Of a stretch of 17,025 nt of DNA, positions 1 to 7,901 are shown one piece after another (within the stretch, counting starts at the first letter, position 1; each line of letters opens with the position of its first letter). Location: assembly GCA_903888395.1 (NCBI GenBank), contig CAISTO010000119.1, positions 1 to 17,025 on the forward strand, given 5' to 3'. The translations under genes and the position numbers were made by a program. Origin of the DNA: an uncultured Bacteroidota bacterium. Lineage in GTDB: Bacteria; Bacteroidota; Bacteroidia; UKL13-3. Below the pieces are notes generated by a model. The model searched no databases and was not told the DNA's origin. It saw only the letters and a list, made by a program, of their open reading frames with translations.

Positions 1-130
1 GATTGATTACATAGTTTCTAACTTTGGTTTTTTCATCAACTTTAGTTGGTACAACATTTATTTTTTTGGTTTGACCAAAGGAAAAGAAGAAAGTGAAAAT
101 TAAAATTGAAGTGATTAGTAAGTTTTTCAT
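1..130 (-). CDS. Partial secreted protein (N-terminus only)
   Basis: The reverse strand reads an ATG at 130-128 followed by 42 further open codons running off the left edge of the window. The product starts MKNLLITSILIFTFFFSFGQ and continues TKKINVVPTKVDEK. This is a classic Sec signal peptide: Lys3, a hydrophobic core at residues 4-17 and a probable cleavage after SFG or SFGQ, an ending common in Bacteroidota exported proteins. The start lies 21 nt after the stop of the lipoprotein gene on the same strand, so the two are probably co-transcribed. The mature domain is not in the window, so no function can be given. The signal peptide is seen directly; the operon is inferred from spacing. Confidence 0.7.
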   Translation of the reverse strand, partial: MKNLLITSILIFTFFFSFGQTKKINVVPTKVDEKTKVRNYVIN

Positions 131-151
131 TTTTGTTGTTTGTTATTTTTT

Positions 152-484
152 TTAATAAGTTCCGCTAACTGTTGCTATTGAATAACCCCCATAACTTGTA
201 TTTTGAGCTATTACACTATTATTTTTATAAATTTTAACTGTTACGTTTCCACTTGATTGATTGTTTTGAGCTGATAAGTATAAAAACCTAGTACCTGTTT
301 GTTCCCATGTGTACCACCAACCATTACCAACATTACTCCATTGTTGTATATTATTATCTGAATTTTGAATTGTTATGCTATAATCTCCTGATGAGCCAGT
401 AACTTCATATTTATATTTATCAGGTAATTTTTTACAACCAAAAAACAAAATTGAAATGGTTAAAATGCTAAGTAGTTTTTTCAT
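152..484 (-). CDS. Small lipoprotein, possibly MmpS-like beta-sandwich
   Basis: A 110-aa protein with a type II (lipoprotein) signal: MKKLL followed by a hydrophobic stretch and a lipobox ending in FFGC, with Cys17 as the expected lipidated residue. It should be anchored in a membrane by that cysteine. The mature part, from about residue 24, reads YEVTGSSGDYSITIQN, has aromatic residues in the middle (WWYTWEQ), then LYLSAQNN and VTVKIYKN. This order (YEVTG, Ser-Ala-Gln, V-x-V-x-I-Y, variable tail) resembles the small MmpS/transport-accessory fold also found in Bacteroidota lipoproteins. That resemblance is by eye only and needs a profile search. It is the first gene of a minus-strand pair with the gene at 1-130 and is divergent from the regulator at 678. 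It is probably flanking genome, not part of the defence locus. Confidence 0.8.
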   Translation of the reverse strand: MKKLLSILTISILFFGCKKLPDKYKYEVTGSSGDYSITIQNSDNNIQQWSNVGNGWWYTWEQTGTRFLYLSAQNNQSSGNVTVKIYKNNSVIAQNTSYGGYSIATVSGTY

Positions 485-552
485 AATTTAAAATGATTAT
501 TTATTTTTATTTACATTAATCATTTGGCTTTTCAGATTACGCCCCGTTTTTT

Positions 553-579
553 AAAGTGGGTTCTGAACTCCACTTTTTT
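553..579 (+). terminator. Hairpin with T-run, terminator-like, in divergent intergenic region
   Basis: AAAGTGG (553-559) pairs perfectly with CCACTTT (570-576). The stem continues with GTT/AAC inside, leaving a 3-nt loop and one bulged T at 569. It is followed by T residues to 579. Read on the plus strand this is a good intrinsic terminator, but no plus-strand gene lies upstream within the window. Read on the minus strand the trailing bases are A, not T. It may stop antisense or small-RNA transcription or mark an old insertion edge. The remainder of 485-677 shows no convincing Bacteroidota promoter box. Confidence 0.45.
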
Positions 580-677
580 ATTAGTATGCAAAGAGAATAT
601 AATTTATTGTCAACTAAGGTCAATCCTTTGGTGCTTCTATTTTAATTGTCCTTATTTGTCGAATTATTTTTTTACTT

Positions 678-1607
678 ATGCTCAACCAACATAAAATATT
701 AAGGGTTTTTAAGCTCATTGCTTTGTTAAAGAAAGCTCCAGCAAAATCTACCAGAACCATTGCATCCATGATTGATTTGACCGAGAGAACGGTTTATAGA
801 TACATTGATTTGATCAATGAAATTGGCTTTGAAGTGCACAAAGACAAAAACAATAAATATTATATAAATAATGATGACGAAGGTGCCAATGAATACTTTA
901 CCAAGGAAGAAGCTCAACTCATAAAAGAATTGCTATTAAGCAGTGCTAAAAGCAGTGTTTTAAAAGAAGGGATTATCAAAAAACTATTTGTAAAATCAGA
1001 GTTAGATATGGAGATGAAACATATGATAAATGCAAATAATGGTATAATGGTAGCACAAATCAATGATGCCATTCTGCAACAAAAACAAGTGGTTTTGCAA
1101 AAATATTTTTCTGCTAATTCTAATAACATAAGTAATAGAATTATAGAACCTATTCAGTTTACCAATAATTACCAAATGCTTTGTGCATATGAAATAGCAA
1201 GTCAACAAAACAAGTTTTTTTCGGTAGAAAGAATGACTGCGATATTAATTACCGACAAAAGTTTTGAATACGCAGGATTTCATCATTTTGAAAAACCAGA
1301 TGCTTTTGGCTTTGCCAATATTGACAATAAAAAAATTAAAGTGGATTTAATGTTAAACCTAAGGGCTTACGTCATTTTAAAAGAAGAATACCCCATGGTG
1401 ATTCCATTTATAAAATTAGATAACAAGAATAAAACCTATCGATTAATATTAGAAGTAAACGACCCGAAACCCATTACCCGCTTTGTATTGGGCTTACTTG
1501 ACGAGATAAAAATAATAGGTTCTGAAGAATTTATAGCACATTTAAAAAACTTTGTTAGCCAGCTAGACGCCAACAATAAAATGGCTAAAACTCAATTGGA
1601 AAAATAG
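678..1607 (+). CDS. WYL-domain transcriptional regulator (HTH + WYL/WCX)
   Basis: A 309-aa DNA-binding regulator of the YafY/WYL type. Residues 1-60 form a DeoR-like winged helix-turn-helix: a helix beginning ILRVFKLIALLKK, then the recognition segment IDLTERTVYRYIDLINEIG and a wing with adjacent Tyr residues. Residues about 130-205 match the WYL domain (RIIEPIQF, then FFSVERM); at the WYL tripeptide position the sequence is Tyr165-Gln166-Met167. The C-terminal 80 residues resemble the WCX extension used in dimers. Family knowledge: WYL regulators such as BrxR and CapW sit beside BREX and CBASS loci and repress them until infection. Its position upstream of the four-gene restriction block, same strand, suggests it controls that block; the ligand is unknown. 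The ATG at 678 is preceded by AT-rich DNA without a Shine-Dalgarno, normal for this phylum. Confidence 0.85.
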   Translation: MLNQHKILRVFKLIALLKKAPAKSTRTIASMIDLTERTVYRYIDLINEIGFEVHKDKNNKYYINNDDEGANEYFTKEEAQLIKELLLSSAKSSVLKEGIIKKLFVKSELDMEMKHMINANNGIMVAQINDAILQQKQVVLQKYFSANSNNISNRIIEPIQFTNNYQMLCAYEIASQQNKFFSVERMTAILITDKSFEYAGFHHFEKPDAFGFANIDNKKIKVDLMLNLRAYVILKEEYPMVIPFIKLDNKNKTYRLILEVNDPKPITRFVLGLLDEIKIIGSEEFIAHLKNFVSQLDANNKMAKTQLEK

Positions 1608-1675
1608 TTTAGGAAAAGATATAAAATTATAATTACAGACAATAAATTTGAAATTAGATCATAATATAATAAATT

Positions 1676-1882
1676 ATGGAAATACCCGAATTACCAAATA
1701 GTTCAAATAAAGTTAAGTTAAAAACAAATGGTGCAGTATGTCTCATGTTTCCTGTAGATAAGGGGAAAAGTCTAAGATTTACTAGTATTCAAAAAGCAAT
1801 TCATTATTGCAATGAAAACGATACAGAAGTTGTGAACAAGCTAGAGCTAGATAAATTTTATTGGCAACAATTAAAGAAATAA
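1676..1882 (+). CDS. Small orphan protein, 68 aa
   Basis: A short open frame with ATG at 1676, 68 nt after the regulator stop and on the same strand. No family is recognised. It is soluble-looking, with no signal or membrane segment; it is basic and polar at the N-terminus and ends in WQQLKK. The segment FTSIQKAIHYCNE (residues 35-47) closely resembles FTSIDLAISFLNE (residues 197-209) in the 730-aa protein at 14221, and more loosely its residues 60-75. This suggests a shared small domain and that both belong to the same locus. A TAAATTTG at 1643-1650 fits the Bacteroidota -7 box (TAnnTTTG), though no TTG is seen at the expected upstream spacing. It could also be a remnant of a longer gene. 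Confidence 0.6.
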   Translation: MEIPELPNSSNKVKLKTNGAVCLMFPVDKGKSLRFTSIQKAIHYCNENDTEVVNKLELDKFYWQQLKK

Positions 1883-1964
1883 GAAATGATATGCTTTCTA
1901 CTTTTGATAAATGGACTTGCTTTACTATCTTCCAAACCTTAATATCGCATTCAATGAAACGTAT

Positions 1965-1981
1965 TTTGAAAGTGTTTCAAA
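1965..1981. promoter_or_regulatory. Perfect 17-bp dyad, candidate operator
   Basis: TTTGAAA-GTG-TTTCAAA: 7-bp arms that are exact inverse complements around a 3-nt spacer. It lies in the only sizeable gap (1883-2048) before the helicase gene, centred about 76 nt upstream of its ATG. A looser, wider pair TGAAAC (1955-1960) / GTTTCA (1974-1979) overlaps it. A TACTTTTG at 1899-1906 resembles a -7 promoter box but has no TTG at the usual distance. The dyad form suits a dimeric regulator such as the WYL protein encoded upstream. This is inference from position and symmetry only. Confidence 0.45.
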
Positions 1982-2048
1982 TCAAATAAACTAATAAATT
2001 TAATTGCGAGATTGCAGAATTGCTTATTTCATAAAAGAAGAATTTAAA

Positions 2049-4883
2049 ATGATTACATCGTATCAAGCAAAATATTATGCCTACGAGCTCTTAAAAAGAG
2101 CCAGCTCCGATTCGTCTGAAAAGTTTGGGGCAACATTGATGGACGCCCAAGTTGAGCTTAATCCTCACCAAGTAGAAGCTGCACTTTTTGCTTTCAAATC
2201 ACCCTATTCAAAAGGTGCGATTTTAGCTGATGAAGTTGGACTAGGGAAGACAATTGAAGCAGGTATTCTGTTAAGTCAACAGTGGGCAGAAAACAAAAAG
2301 CGAATATTAATTATTTGCCCTTCTTCTTTGCGTAAACAATGGGCAAATGAATTAGCAGATAAGTTCTACTTAAAATCCGAAGTGATGGAAAGCAAGAACT
2401 TTAATGCCAAATATAAAGCAGGTAATAAAAACCCTTTCGATGATGGTAAAACAATTAAAATATGTTCATACCAATTTGCAAGTATTAAATCAGAATACAT
2501 CCAACTTACTTCTTGGGATTTAATTGTACTGGATGAGGCGCATTATCTGCGTAATGTTCACAAGAATCCTGATAGTATTGCAGCTAAAATAAAACATGCA
2601 ATAAAAGACTACAAAAAGATATTACTTACAGCTACGCCATTGCAAAACAGATTGGATGAGCTGTTCGGTCTTGTAAGTATCATCGATCAAACTGTATTTG
2701 GTGACATCAAGACTTTTAGAAAGCAGTATGCAAATGGGGATATAGACTTAATTGAACTTAAAGATAAACTCAAGTCAATTATCCACCGAACTTTAAGAAA
2801 AGATGTGCGTGAGTTTGTGCCTTACAGAGAACGAATTCCTATTACACAACAATTTATCCCAACCAAAGAAGAGTCGTTACTATACAACAACGTGTTAGAA
2901 TATCTACGTAATGAAACAATTTACGCATTGCCACGAGCGCAAAGGCACCTCATGGAGTCTGTAATGTTTAAGTTGTTAGGATCTTCTTCTTTCGCAATTG
3001 GGAAAACACTAGAAGCCCTAATTAAGCGATTAAATGTAATGCTCAGTACTTCGAAGGTAGTAGAGGATGAAATAATAACATGGTTTGAGGAAGAGTATGA
3101 AAACTTTGACGATGAAAGAGATGAAGATGAAGAAGACAAAGAAGAACTGCTCACAGAAATTACAGCTCAGGACAAAGAGAATATAAATAAAGAAATAGGC
3201 AAACTAACTGAATACTTGTTATTAGCCAATAGTATTGAGCACAACGAGAAGGGCGAGAAACTGATAGTAGCTTTAGATACTGGGTTTTCAAAACTTAAAG
3301 ACCTAGGTGCAAATCAAAAGGCTTTAATATTTACTGAATCTACTCGAACGCAAAAATATTTATTCGAGCGCCTTTCTAAAGAAAAGTACAATGGTAAAAT
3401 TGTATTGTTCAATGGAAGTAACAATGATGAGCTTTCAAGTTCTATTTACCAAAAATGGATCGCAGATAAAAACAATTACGGTAAACTTTCCAATTCAAAA
3501 AGTATAGATATCAGGAATGCTTTGGTAGATGCATTTAGGAGCGATGACTATCAAATAATGATTGCAACTGAAGCTGCGGCAGAGGGTATTAACTTGCAGT
3601 TTTGCAGCATGGTGGTTAACTATGATTTACCATGGAATCCGCAGCGTATTGAACAAAGAATTGGCAGATGTCACCGTTATGGTCAGTTACATGATGTTGT
3701 AGTGGTGAATTTCCTCAATAGCGAAAATGAAGTTGAAAATAGGGTGTTTGAATTACTTGAACAGAAGTATAATCTATTCCAAGGTGTATTTGGATCTTCA
3801 GACCATGTTTTAGGTGCGATTGAAAACGGTGTTGACTTTGAAAAACGCATGATTGAAGCATATAAAAAATGCAGATCAAAAGAAGAGATTGAAATTTATT
3901 TTAAGGCGCTAGAGGAAGAATTTAAGGATGCAATTGACCAACGCATTAAAGAGGTACAAAGCGTCTTGTTTGAAAATTTTGAAGGCAGTGTAATTAACAA
4001 GTTACGTATTACCTATTCCGAAACTAAAACGTTTCTTGAAAAATTTGAGAAATGGCTTTGGGAAATTACCAGATATTACCTTCAGACCTTAGCAGAATTT
4101 GAAGCTGAAGACTTCACTTTTACCCTAACCGAAAATGGAGATCGATATACATTGAATAAAAAGCGCACAGATGCCAAGCATTACCGCATTCAAAGTGATG
4201 TAGCACAAAAACTTTTAGCACGTGCAAAAGCAGAGAAAACAGATAAAGCCCACTTAATATTTGACCTATCCTTATCACCTATCCGTTATAATGAGTTAGA
4301 ATTACTTAGGGGAACAAAGGGGTTACTTAAAATTAGTAATCTTGCAGTGCTTTCTGAAATTGAAGAACACGACACATTAATTCTTACAGGGACAACAATG
4401 GAAAGAATTGTGATTTCTGAACTAAACATTCGTAACCTTTTAAATGGAAATATTAAAACTGAAAAATTTGTAAAGTACGACACAGACGAAATTGAAAAAC
4501 AGCATCAAAAAAACAAAAAACAAAAACTTGACTACCTGGAGAAAACTGACGCTGCGTTTATGCAACGTGAATTTACAAAGTTTGAACATTGGGCTGACGA
4601 TAAAATACGTTCATTAGAAATTGACTTAAAAGAAGAACGCCAAAAAATACGTGAACTTGAAAGAGACCAGCACAAAGAAAATATTTTAGCAGAAGAGCTG
4701 ATAGAATTGCAAGAAAAGATTTCTAAGATAAAACGAAAATACAATCGTTTGAGACAAGAAATTTATGATCGTGAAGATGAAATAAACGAACAGCGTGACA
4801 ATATGATTAAAGAAGCGAAGGGTAAACTAACCCGAACAATAAACGAAGAAGAATTATTTACCGTATCATTTGAAATTATTTAA
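2049..4883 (+). CDS. SNF2/RapA-family DNA translocase (helicase) of restriction-type defence operon
   Basis: A 944-aa superfamily 2 ATPase. Visible motifs: Walker A as DEVGLGKT (residues 61-68), DEAH (162-165), LLTATPLQN (around 192-200), and a C-terminal RecA lobe with TEAAAEGINLQF and QRIEQRIGRCHRYGQ (532-546, motif VI). These are hallmarks of SNF2/RapA/HepA proteins and resemble the SNF2 helicase DrmD of class 1 DISARM. Such enzymes translocate on double-stranded DNA without classical unwinding. An acidic linker lies near residues 345-368. The last ~130 residues (about 815-927) are rich in Glu/Lys/Arg/Leu and predict a long coiled coil, likely a partner-docking arm. I chose the ATG at 2049; an upstream in-frame TTG at 2004 would add 15 unremarkable residues. 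The stop is 1 nt before the methyltransferase ATG, so they are co-translated. No DrmA, DrmB or DrmC is present, so this is not a full DISARM. Confidence 0.9.
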   Translation: MITSYQAKYYAYELLKRASSDSSEKFGATLMDAQVELNPHQVEAALFAFKSPYSKGAILADEVGLGKTIEAGILLSQQWAENKKRILIICPSSLRKQWANELADKFYLKSEVMESKNFNAKYKAGNKNPFDDGKTIKICSYQFASIKSEYIQLTSWDLIVLDEAHYLRNVHKNPDSIAAKIKHAIKDYKKILLTATPLQNRLDELFGLVSIIDQTVFGDIKTFRKQYANGDIDLIELKDKLKSIIHRTLRKDVREFVPYRERIPITQQFIPTKEESLLYNNVLEYLRNETIYALPRAQRHLMESVMFKLLGSSSFAIGKTLEALIKRLNVMLSTSKVVEDEIITWFEEEYENFDDERDEDEEDKEELLTEITAQDKENINKEIGKLTEYLLLANSIEHNEKGEKLIVALDTGFSKLKDLGANQKALIFTESTRTQKYLFERLSKEKYNGKIVLFNGSNNDELSSSIYQKWIADKNNYGKLSNSKSIDIRNALVDAFRSDDYQIMIATEAAAEGINLQFCSMVVNYDLPWNPQRIEQRIGRCHRYGQLHDVVVVNFLNSENEVENRVFELLEQKYNLFQGVFGSSDHVLGAIENGVDFEKRMIEAYKKCRSKEEIEIYFKALEEEFKDAIDQRIKEVQSVLFENFEGSVINKLRITYSETKTFLEKFEKWLWEITRYYLQTLAEFEAEDFTFTLTENGDRYTLNKKRTDAKHYRIQSDVAQKLLARAKAEKTDKAHLIFDLSLSPIRYNELELLRGTKGLLKISNLAVLSEIEEHDTLILTGTTMERIVISELNIRNLLNGNIKTEKFVKYDTDEIEKQHQKNKKQKLDYLEKTDAAFMQREFTKFEHWADDKIRSLEIDLKEERQKIRELERDQHKENILAEELIELQEKISKIKRKYNRLRQEIYDREDEINEQRDNMIKEAKGKLTRTINEEELFTVSFEII

Positions 4884-4884
4884 G

Positions 4885-6222
4885 ATGAGTAACTATAACC
4901 AATTAAAAGACGTACTAAACGATATATTCGAGCTAAATAAGGCAGATTTAGATTTTGGTATTTACCGTATCATTAACCAGAAACGGAAGCAAGTAAATGA
5001 ATTTATTGAAGTTCAACTTCCTGAAGATATAAAGAAGGCTTTGAGCGAAACACAATCTGCTGATAAAACTGAGATTAAAAATGAAATAAAAACATTAAAG
5101 AAGAACCTTGATGATGCTGGTATTGTAGCTGAAGATAGTCCAAAATACAAAACATTAAAAAATCGATTAACGGGGATTGAAAATTCGGATGTTTTGGAAC
5201 AGGAAGTGTTTTCACACTTGGCAAATTTTTTCCGTAGGTACTACAAAGACGGGGATTTTATTTCCATGCGTAGGTACAAGAAAGATGTTTATGCCATACC
5301 GTATGAAGGTGAAGAAGTTAAACTGCATTGGGCGAACCACGACCAGTATTATATTAAGTCTTCTGAGAATTTTAAGAATTATAGTTTTAAAACTACAGAT
5401 GGTAAAAAAGTAAATTTTCAACTAAAAGAAGTTAGTACCGAACAAAATAATAATAAATCCCAAGGAGATAATGAACGTAGATTTGCTATTTACGTGGAAC
5501 TTCCTGTTGAAGAAGTTGAAGGTGAATTGTTTATCAATTTTATATATGAACCTTTTTCAAAAACAACAAAACAAGAAAGCCTATTAGGTGATGCGTTAGA
5601 AATATTAACTGAGAAAGTTCCTAATTCATTTACAAAAGTATTTACACTAAGCCCGACTGAGAAAAACACTAAACGAACTTTGTTAGAAAAACACTTGAAC
5701 GACTATGTGTCAAAAAACAGCTTTGACTATTTTATACACAAAGATTTAGGTGGATTTCTATCCCGTGAAATGGATTTCTACATCAAAAATGAAGTTTTAT
5801 ACATTGATGATATTAACTCAAAGCAAACTGATTTTTTTGTAGCACAAATTAGCAAGGTTAAGGCAATAAAGACTGTTGCAGGTAAGGTTATTGACTTCTT
5901 AGCACAAATTGAAAATTTCCAGAAGAAACTTTGGCTAAAGAAAAAGTTTGTCATTAGCACCGATTACTTTATTACACTTGACAAAATACCTAACACTTAT
6001 TATCCTGAGATAATTCAAAATAAAGCTCAATTGAGTGAATGGAAAACACTTTTTGATGTTGATATTAGAGATGTCGATCAATTTGTATTTGATCAATTTT
6101 TAGTTTTAGATACTAAATTTTTTGATGAATCTTTTAAAGACCGATTGTTAGCAGAGTTCGAGAACTTAGATGAAAACACAAATGGTTTATTAATTAATTC
6201 GGACAATTTCCAGGCGCTAAAT
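4885..6222 (+). repeat. Left duplicated arm, copy 1
   Basis: This 1338-bp segment matches 7902-9239 base for base in length, without any indel; most differences seem to be third-position changes. It contains exact matches such as 78 bp (5761-5838 versus 8778-8855) and about 60 bp around 4979-5040. It encodes the shared N-terminal part of the methyltransferases. Confidence 0.88.
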
Positions 6223-7899
6223 TTATTTCATGATAAATTTGATGACACTGTTGATAGTATTTATATTGACCCACCATACAACTCTAATGCCTCTAAAATC
6301 GCTTATAAAAATGATTATGAACACTCGTCATGGCTTTCGCTATTAAACGATAGGATTTTTGAATCTAGAAAACTAATTAGCAAAGAAGGAGTTTTCCAAA
6401 TTGCAATTGATGATATTGAATTTTCAAAATTAGAGCTTTTAGTAAAATCAAATTTTGGTAATGGTAATTTCATAGGGAACATTGCAATTATGAATAATCC
6501 AAAAGGTAGAGATGCTAAATTTTTTGCAACAAGTCATGAGTATACAATTTTAGCTGCAAGAGATATTGATTCTGCTAAAATGCATCGTCTTAAACTAAGC
6601 GATAAAGAGGTTGAAGAAAAATATCCAAAACTAGATATTAACTCCAAGAGGTACAGAGAACTCCCACTTAGAAGGTCTGGAAGTGGTGCTCAGCGTGAAG
6701 ATAGACCATTTATGTTTTTTCCAATCCTTGTCAAAAATGGAAAATTGTCTATTCTTGATGATGTTGATTACAAAAAAATATATTTTAATAGAAAATTTAA
6801 TGATGCTTTTGTAAGTGAATTAAAAACTAAATATGAATCTTTGGGATTTGATTTTATTCTACCAATAAGAGAAGATGGAACTAATGGTAGATGGCGTTGG
6901 GGATATGATTCATGCAAACTAGGTATAGATAATATCGAGCTAATTAGTAAAGGAAACACAATTTATCAAATTGATTATTCAGAAGATACATACTTGCCTA
7001 AAAGTTTGTGGTATGGTGAATCACATGATTCATCAAGTAAAGGTACAAATTTATTATCAGATATAATTCCAAAGAATCCATTTGACTACCCCAAAAGTTT
7101 GCCAACAGTTATTGATTTCATAAGTATTACTAGTACAAATAAGTCATTAATTCTTGATTATTTTGGTGGGTCAGGTACTACTGCACATGCCGTAATTAAA
7201 ATGAATCGAAGCAATGGTGATAGGAAGTTTATTCTTGTTGAAATGGGAACATATTTTAATTCTGTTACAAAGCCACGTGTACAAAAAGTTATTTATTCCG
7301 ATAATTGGAAAAAAGGTAAACCTCAAGATAAAGACGGTATTTCACAAATAGTAAAATACCAGGTTTTGGAGAGTTACGAAGACACTTTAAACAATTTGTT
7401 TTTGCAAAGTAAAACAGAACTCGATTTTAGTGGCAAGGCAAAAGAAGAGTATTTGTTGCAATACATGTTGGAAATGGAAAGTCGTGAGCATTTGTTTAAC
7501 CTAGAGATGTTCCGCAAGCCATTTGATTACCAACTTAAAGTTACTGAGAACAACGAGCTGAAACCTACAAAAGTAGATTTGGTTGAAACCTTCAACTACT
7601 TAATTGGCTTGTATGTAAGTAAGGTGCAACGAGTAAAAGATATTAAGGTTGTGGAAGGAGTAACCAGAACAGGTATTAAAACATTGGTTATCTGGAGAGA
7701 TATAACAACAACCACACATGATGAAGTAGAGAAACTATTACGAAGATTTTATGATAGCCAGCGCACCAAAGAGTTTCAACAGATATACATCAATGGTGAT
7801 CATCACTTGGAAAACTTGCGTTCTGAGGGAGATAGTTTTAAAATCAAATTAATTGAAGAAACATTCTTTAAGAAAATGTTCAACGAGACCGAAATGTAA
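4885..7899 (+). CDS. Type III-like DNA methyltransferase, Mod copy 1
   Basis: A 1004-aa site-specific amino-methyltransferase using S-adenosylmethionine, probably N6-adenine. Motif IV is DPPYN (462-466) and comes before the AdoMet-binding motif I, DYFGGSG (758-764). That order (IV, then target-recognition region, then I) defines the beta class, to which type III Mod subunits belong. The N-terminal 446 residues include a charged helical stretch (about 55-95) and are shared with the next gene; they probably bind partners or dimerise. Residues 447-779 hold catalysis and specificity and are unlike the neighbour. Residues 780-1004 are again shared. At 1004 aa it is longer than typical Mod proteins (about 600-700 aa). 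The ATG at 4885 is preferred over an in-frame TTG at 4870 because the paralogue starts MSNYDQLK at the matching place. Sampled 60-base stretches of the centre are more AT-rich than the ends. Confidence 0.9.
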   Translation: MSNYNQLKDVLNDIFELNKADLDFGIYRIINQKRKQVNEFIEVQLPEDIKKALSETQSADKTEIKNEIKTLKKNLDDAGIVAEDSPKYKTLKNRLTGIENSDVLEQEVFSHLANFFRRYYKDGDFISMRRYKKDVYAIPYEGEEVKLHWANHDQYYIKSSENFKNYSFKTTDGKKVNFQLKEVSTEQNNNKSQGDNERRFAIYVELPVEEVEGELFINFIYEPFSKTTKQESLLGDALEILTEKVPNSFTKVFTLSPTEKNTKRTLLEKHLNDYVSKNSFDYFIHKDLGGFLSREMDFYIKNEVLYIDDINSKQTDFFVAQISKVKAIKTVAGKVIDFLAQIENFQKKLWLKKKFVISTDYFITLDKIPNTYYPEIIQNKAQLSEWKTLFDVDIRDVDQFVFDQFLVLDTKFFDESFKDRLLAEFENLDENTNGLLINSDNFQALNLFHDKFDDTVDSIYIDPPYNSNASKIAYKNDYEHSSWLSLLNDRIFESRKLISKEGVFQIAIDDIEFSKLELLVKSNFGNGNFIGNIAIMNNPKGRDAKFFATSHEYTILAARDIDSAKMHRLKLSDKEVEEKYPKLDINSKRYRELPLRRSGSGAQREDRPFMFFPILVKNGKLSILDDVDYKKIYFNRKFNDAFVSELKTKYESLGFDFILPIREDGTNGRWRWGYDSCKLGIDNIELISKGNTIYQIDYSEDTYLPKSLWYGESHDSSSKGTNLLSDIIPKNPFDYPKSLPTVIDFISITSTNKSLILDYFGGSGTTAHAVIKMNRSNGDRKFILVEMGTYFNSVTKPRVQKVIYSDNWKKGKPQDKDGISQIVKYQVLESYEDTLNNLFLQSKTELDFSGKAKEEYLLQYMLEMESREHLFNLEMFRKPFDYQLKVTENNELKPTKVDLVETFNYLIGLYVSKVQRVKDIKVVEGVTRTGIKTLVIWRDITTTTHDEVEKLLRRFYDSQRTKEFQQIYINGDHHLENLRSEGDSFKIKLIEETFFKKMFNETEM
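7222..7899 (+). repeat. Right duplicated arm, copy 1
   Basis: This 678-bp segment aligns without gaps to 10191-10868 and encodes the shared C-terminal 225 residues. Similarity begins sharply at the Arg-Lys before ILVEMG, just after motif I, and continues to the stop codon. Confidence 0.88.
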
Positions 7900-7901
7900 A
7901 T

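Noticed and set aside
609..645. GTCAA direct repeat and AAGG/CCTT pair upstream of the WYL gene as an operator
   Set aside because: The units are 4-5 bp, imperfect, and do not match the dyad at 1965-1981.
1886..1989. Two overlapping short frames: 18 codons (1886-1942, hydrophobic MICFLLL...) and 32 codons (1891-1989)
   Set aside because: Both are short, without codon or start-site support, and overlap the candidate operator region; a leader peptide is possible but there is no evidence for it.
2004..2048. Upstream TTG start extending the helicase by 15 residues
   Set aside because: An ATG at 2049 with an A/G-rich leader is present and gives a natural N-terminus; the extension adds no recognisable sequence.
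2921..3154. Serine-rich minus-strand open frame within the helicase gene
   Set aside because: It is the antisense shadow of the Glu/Asp-rich linker codons; low-complexity serine runs are the expected artefact.
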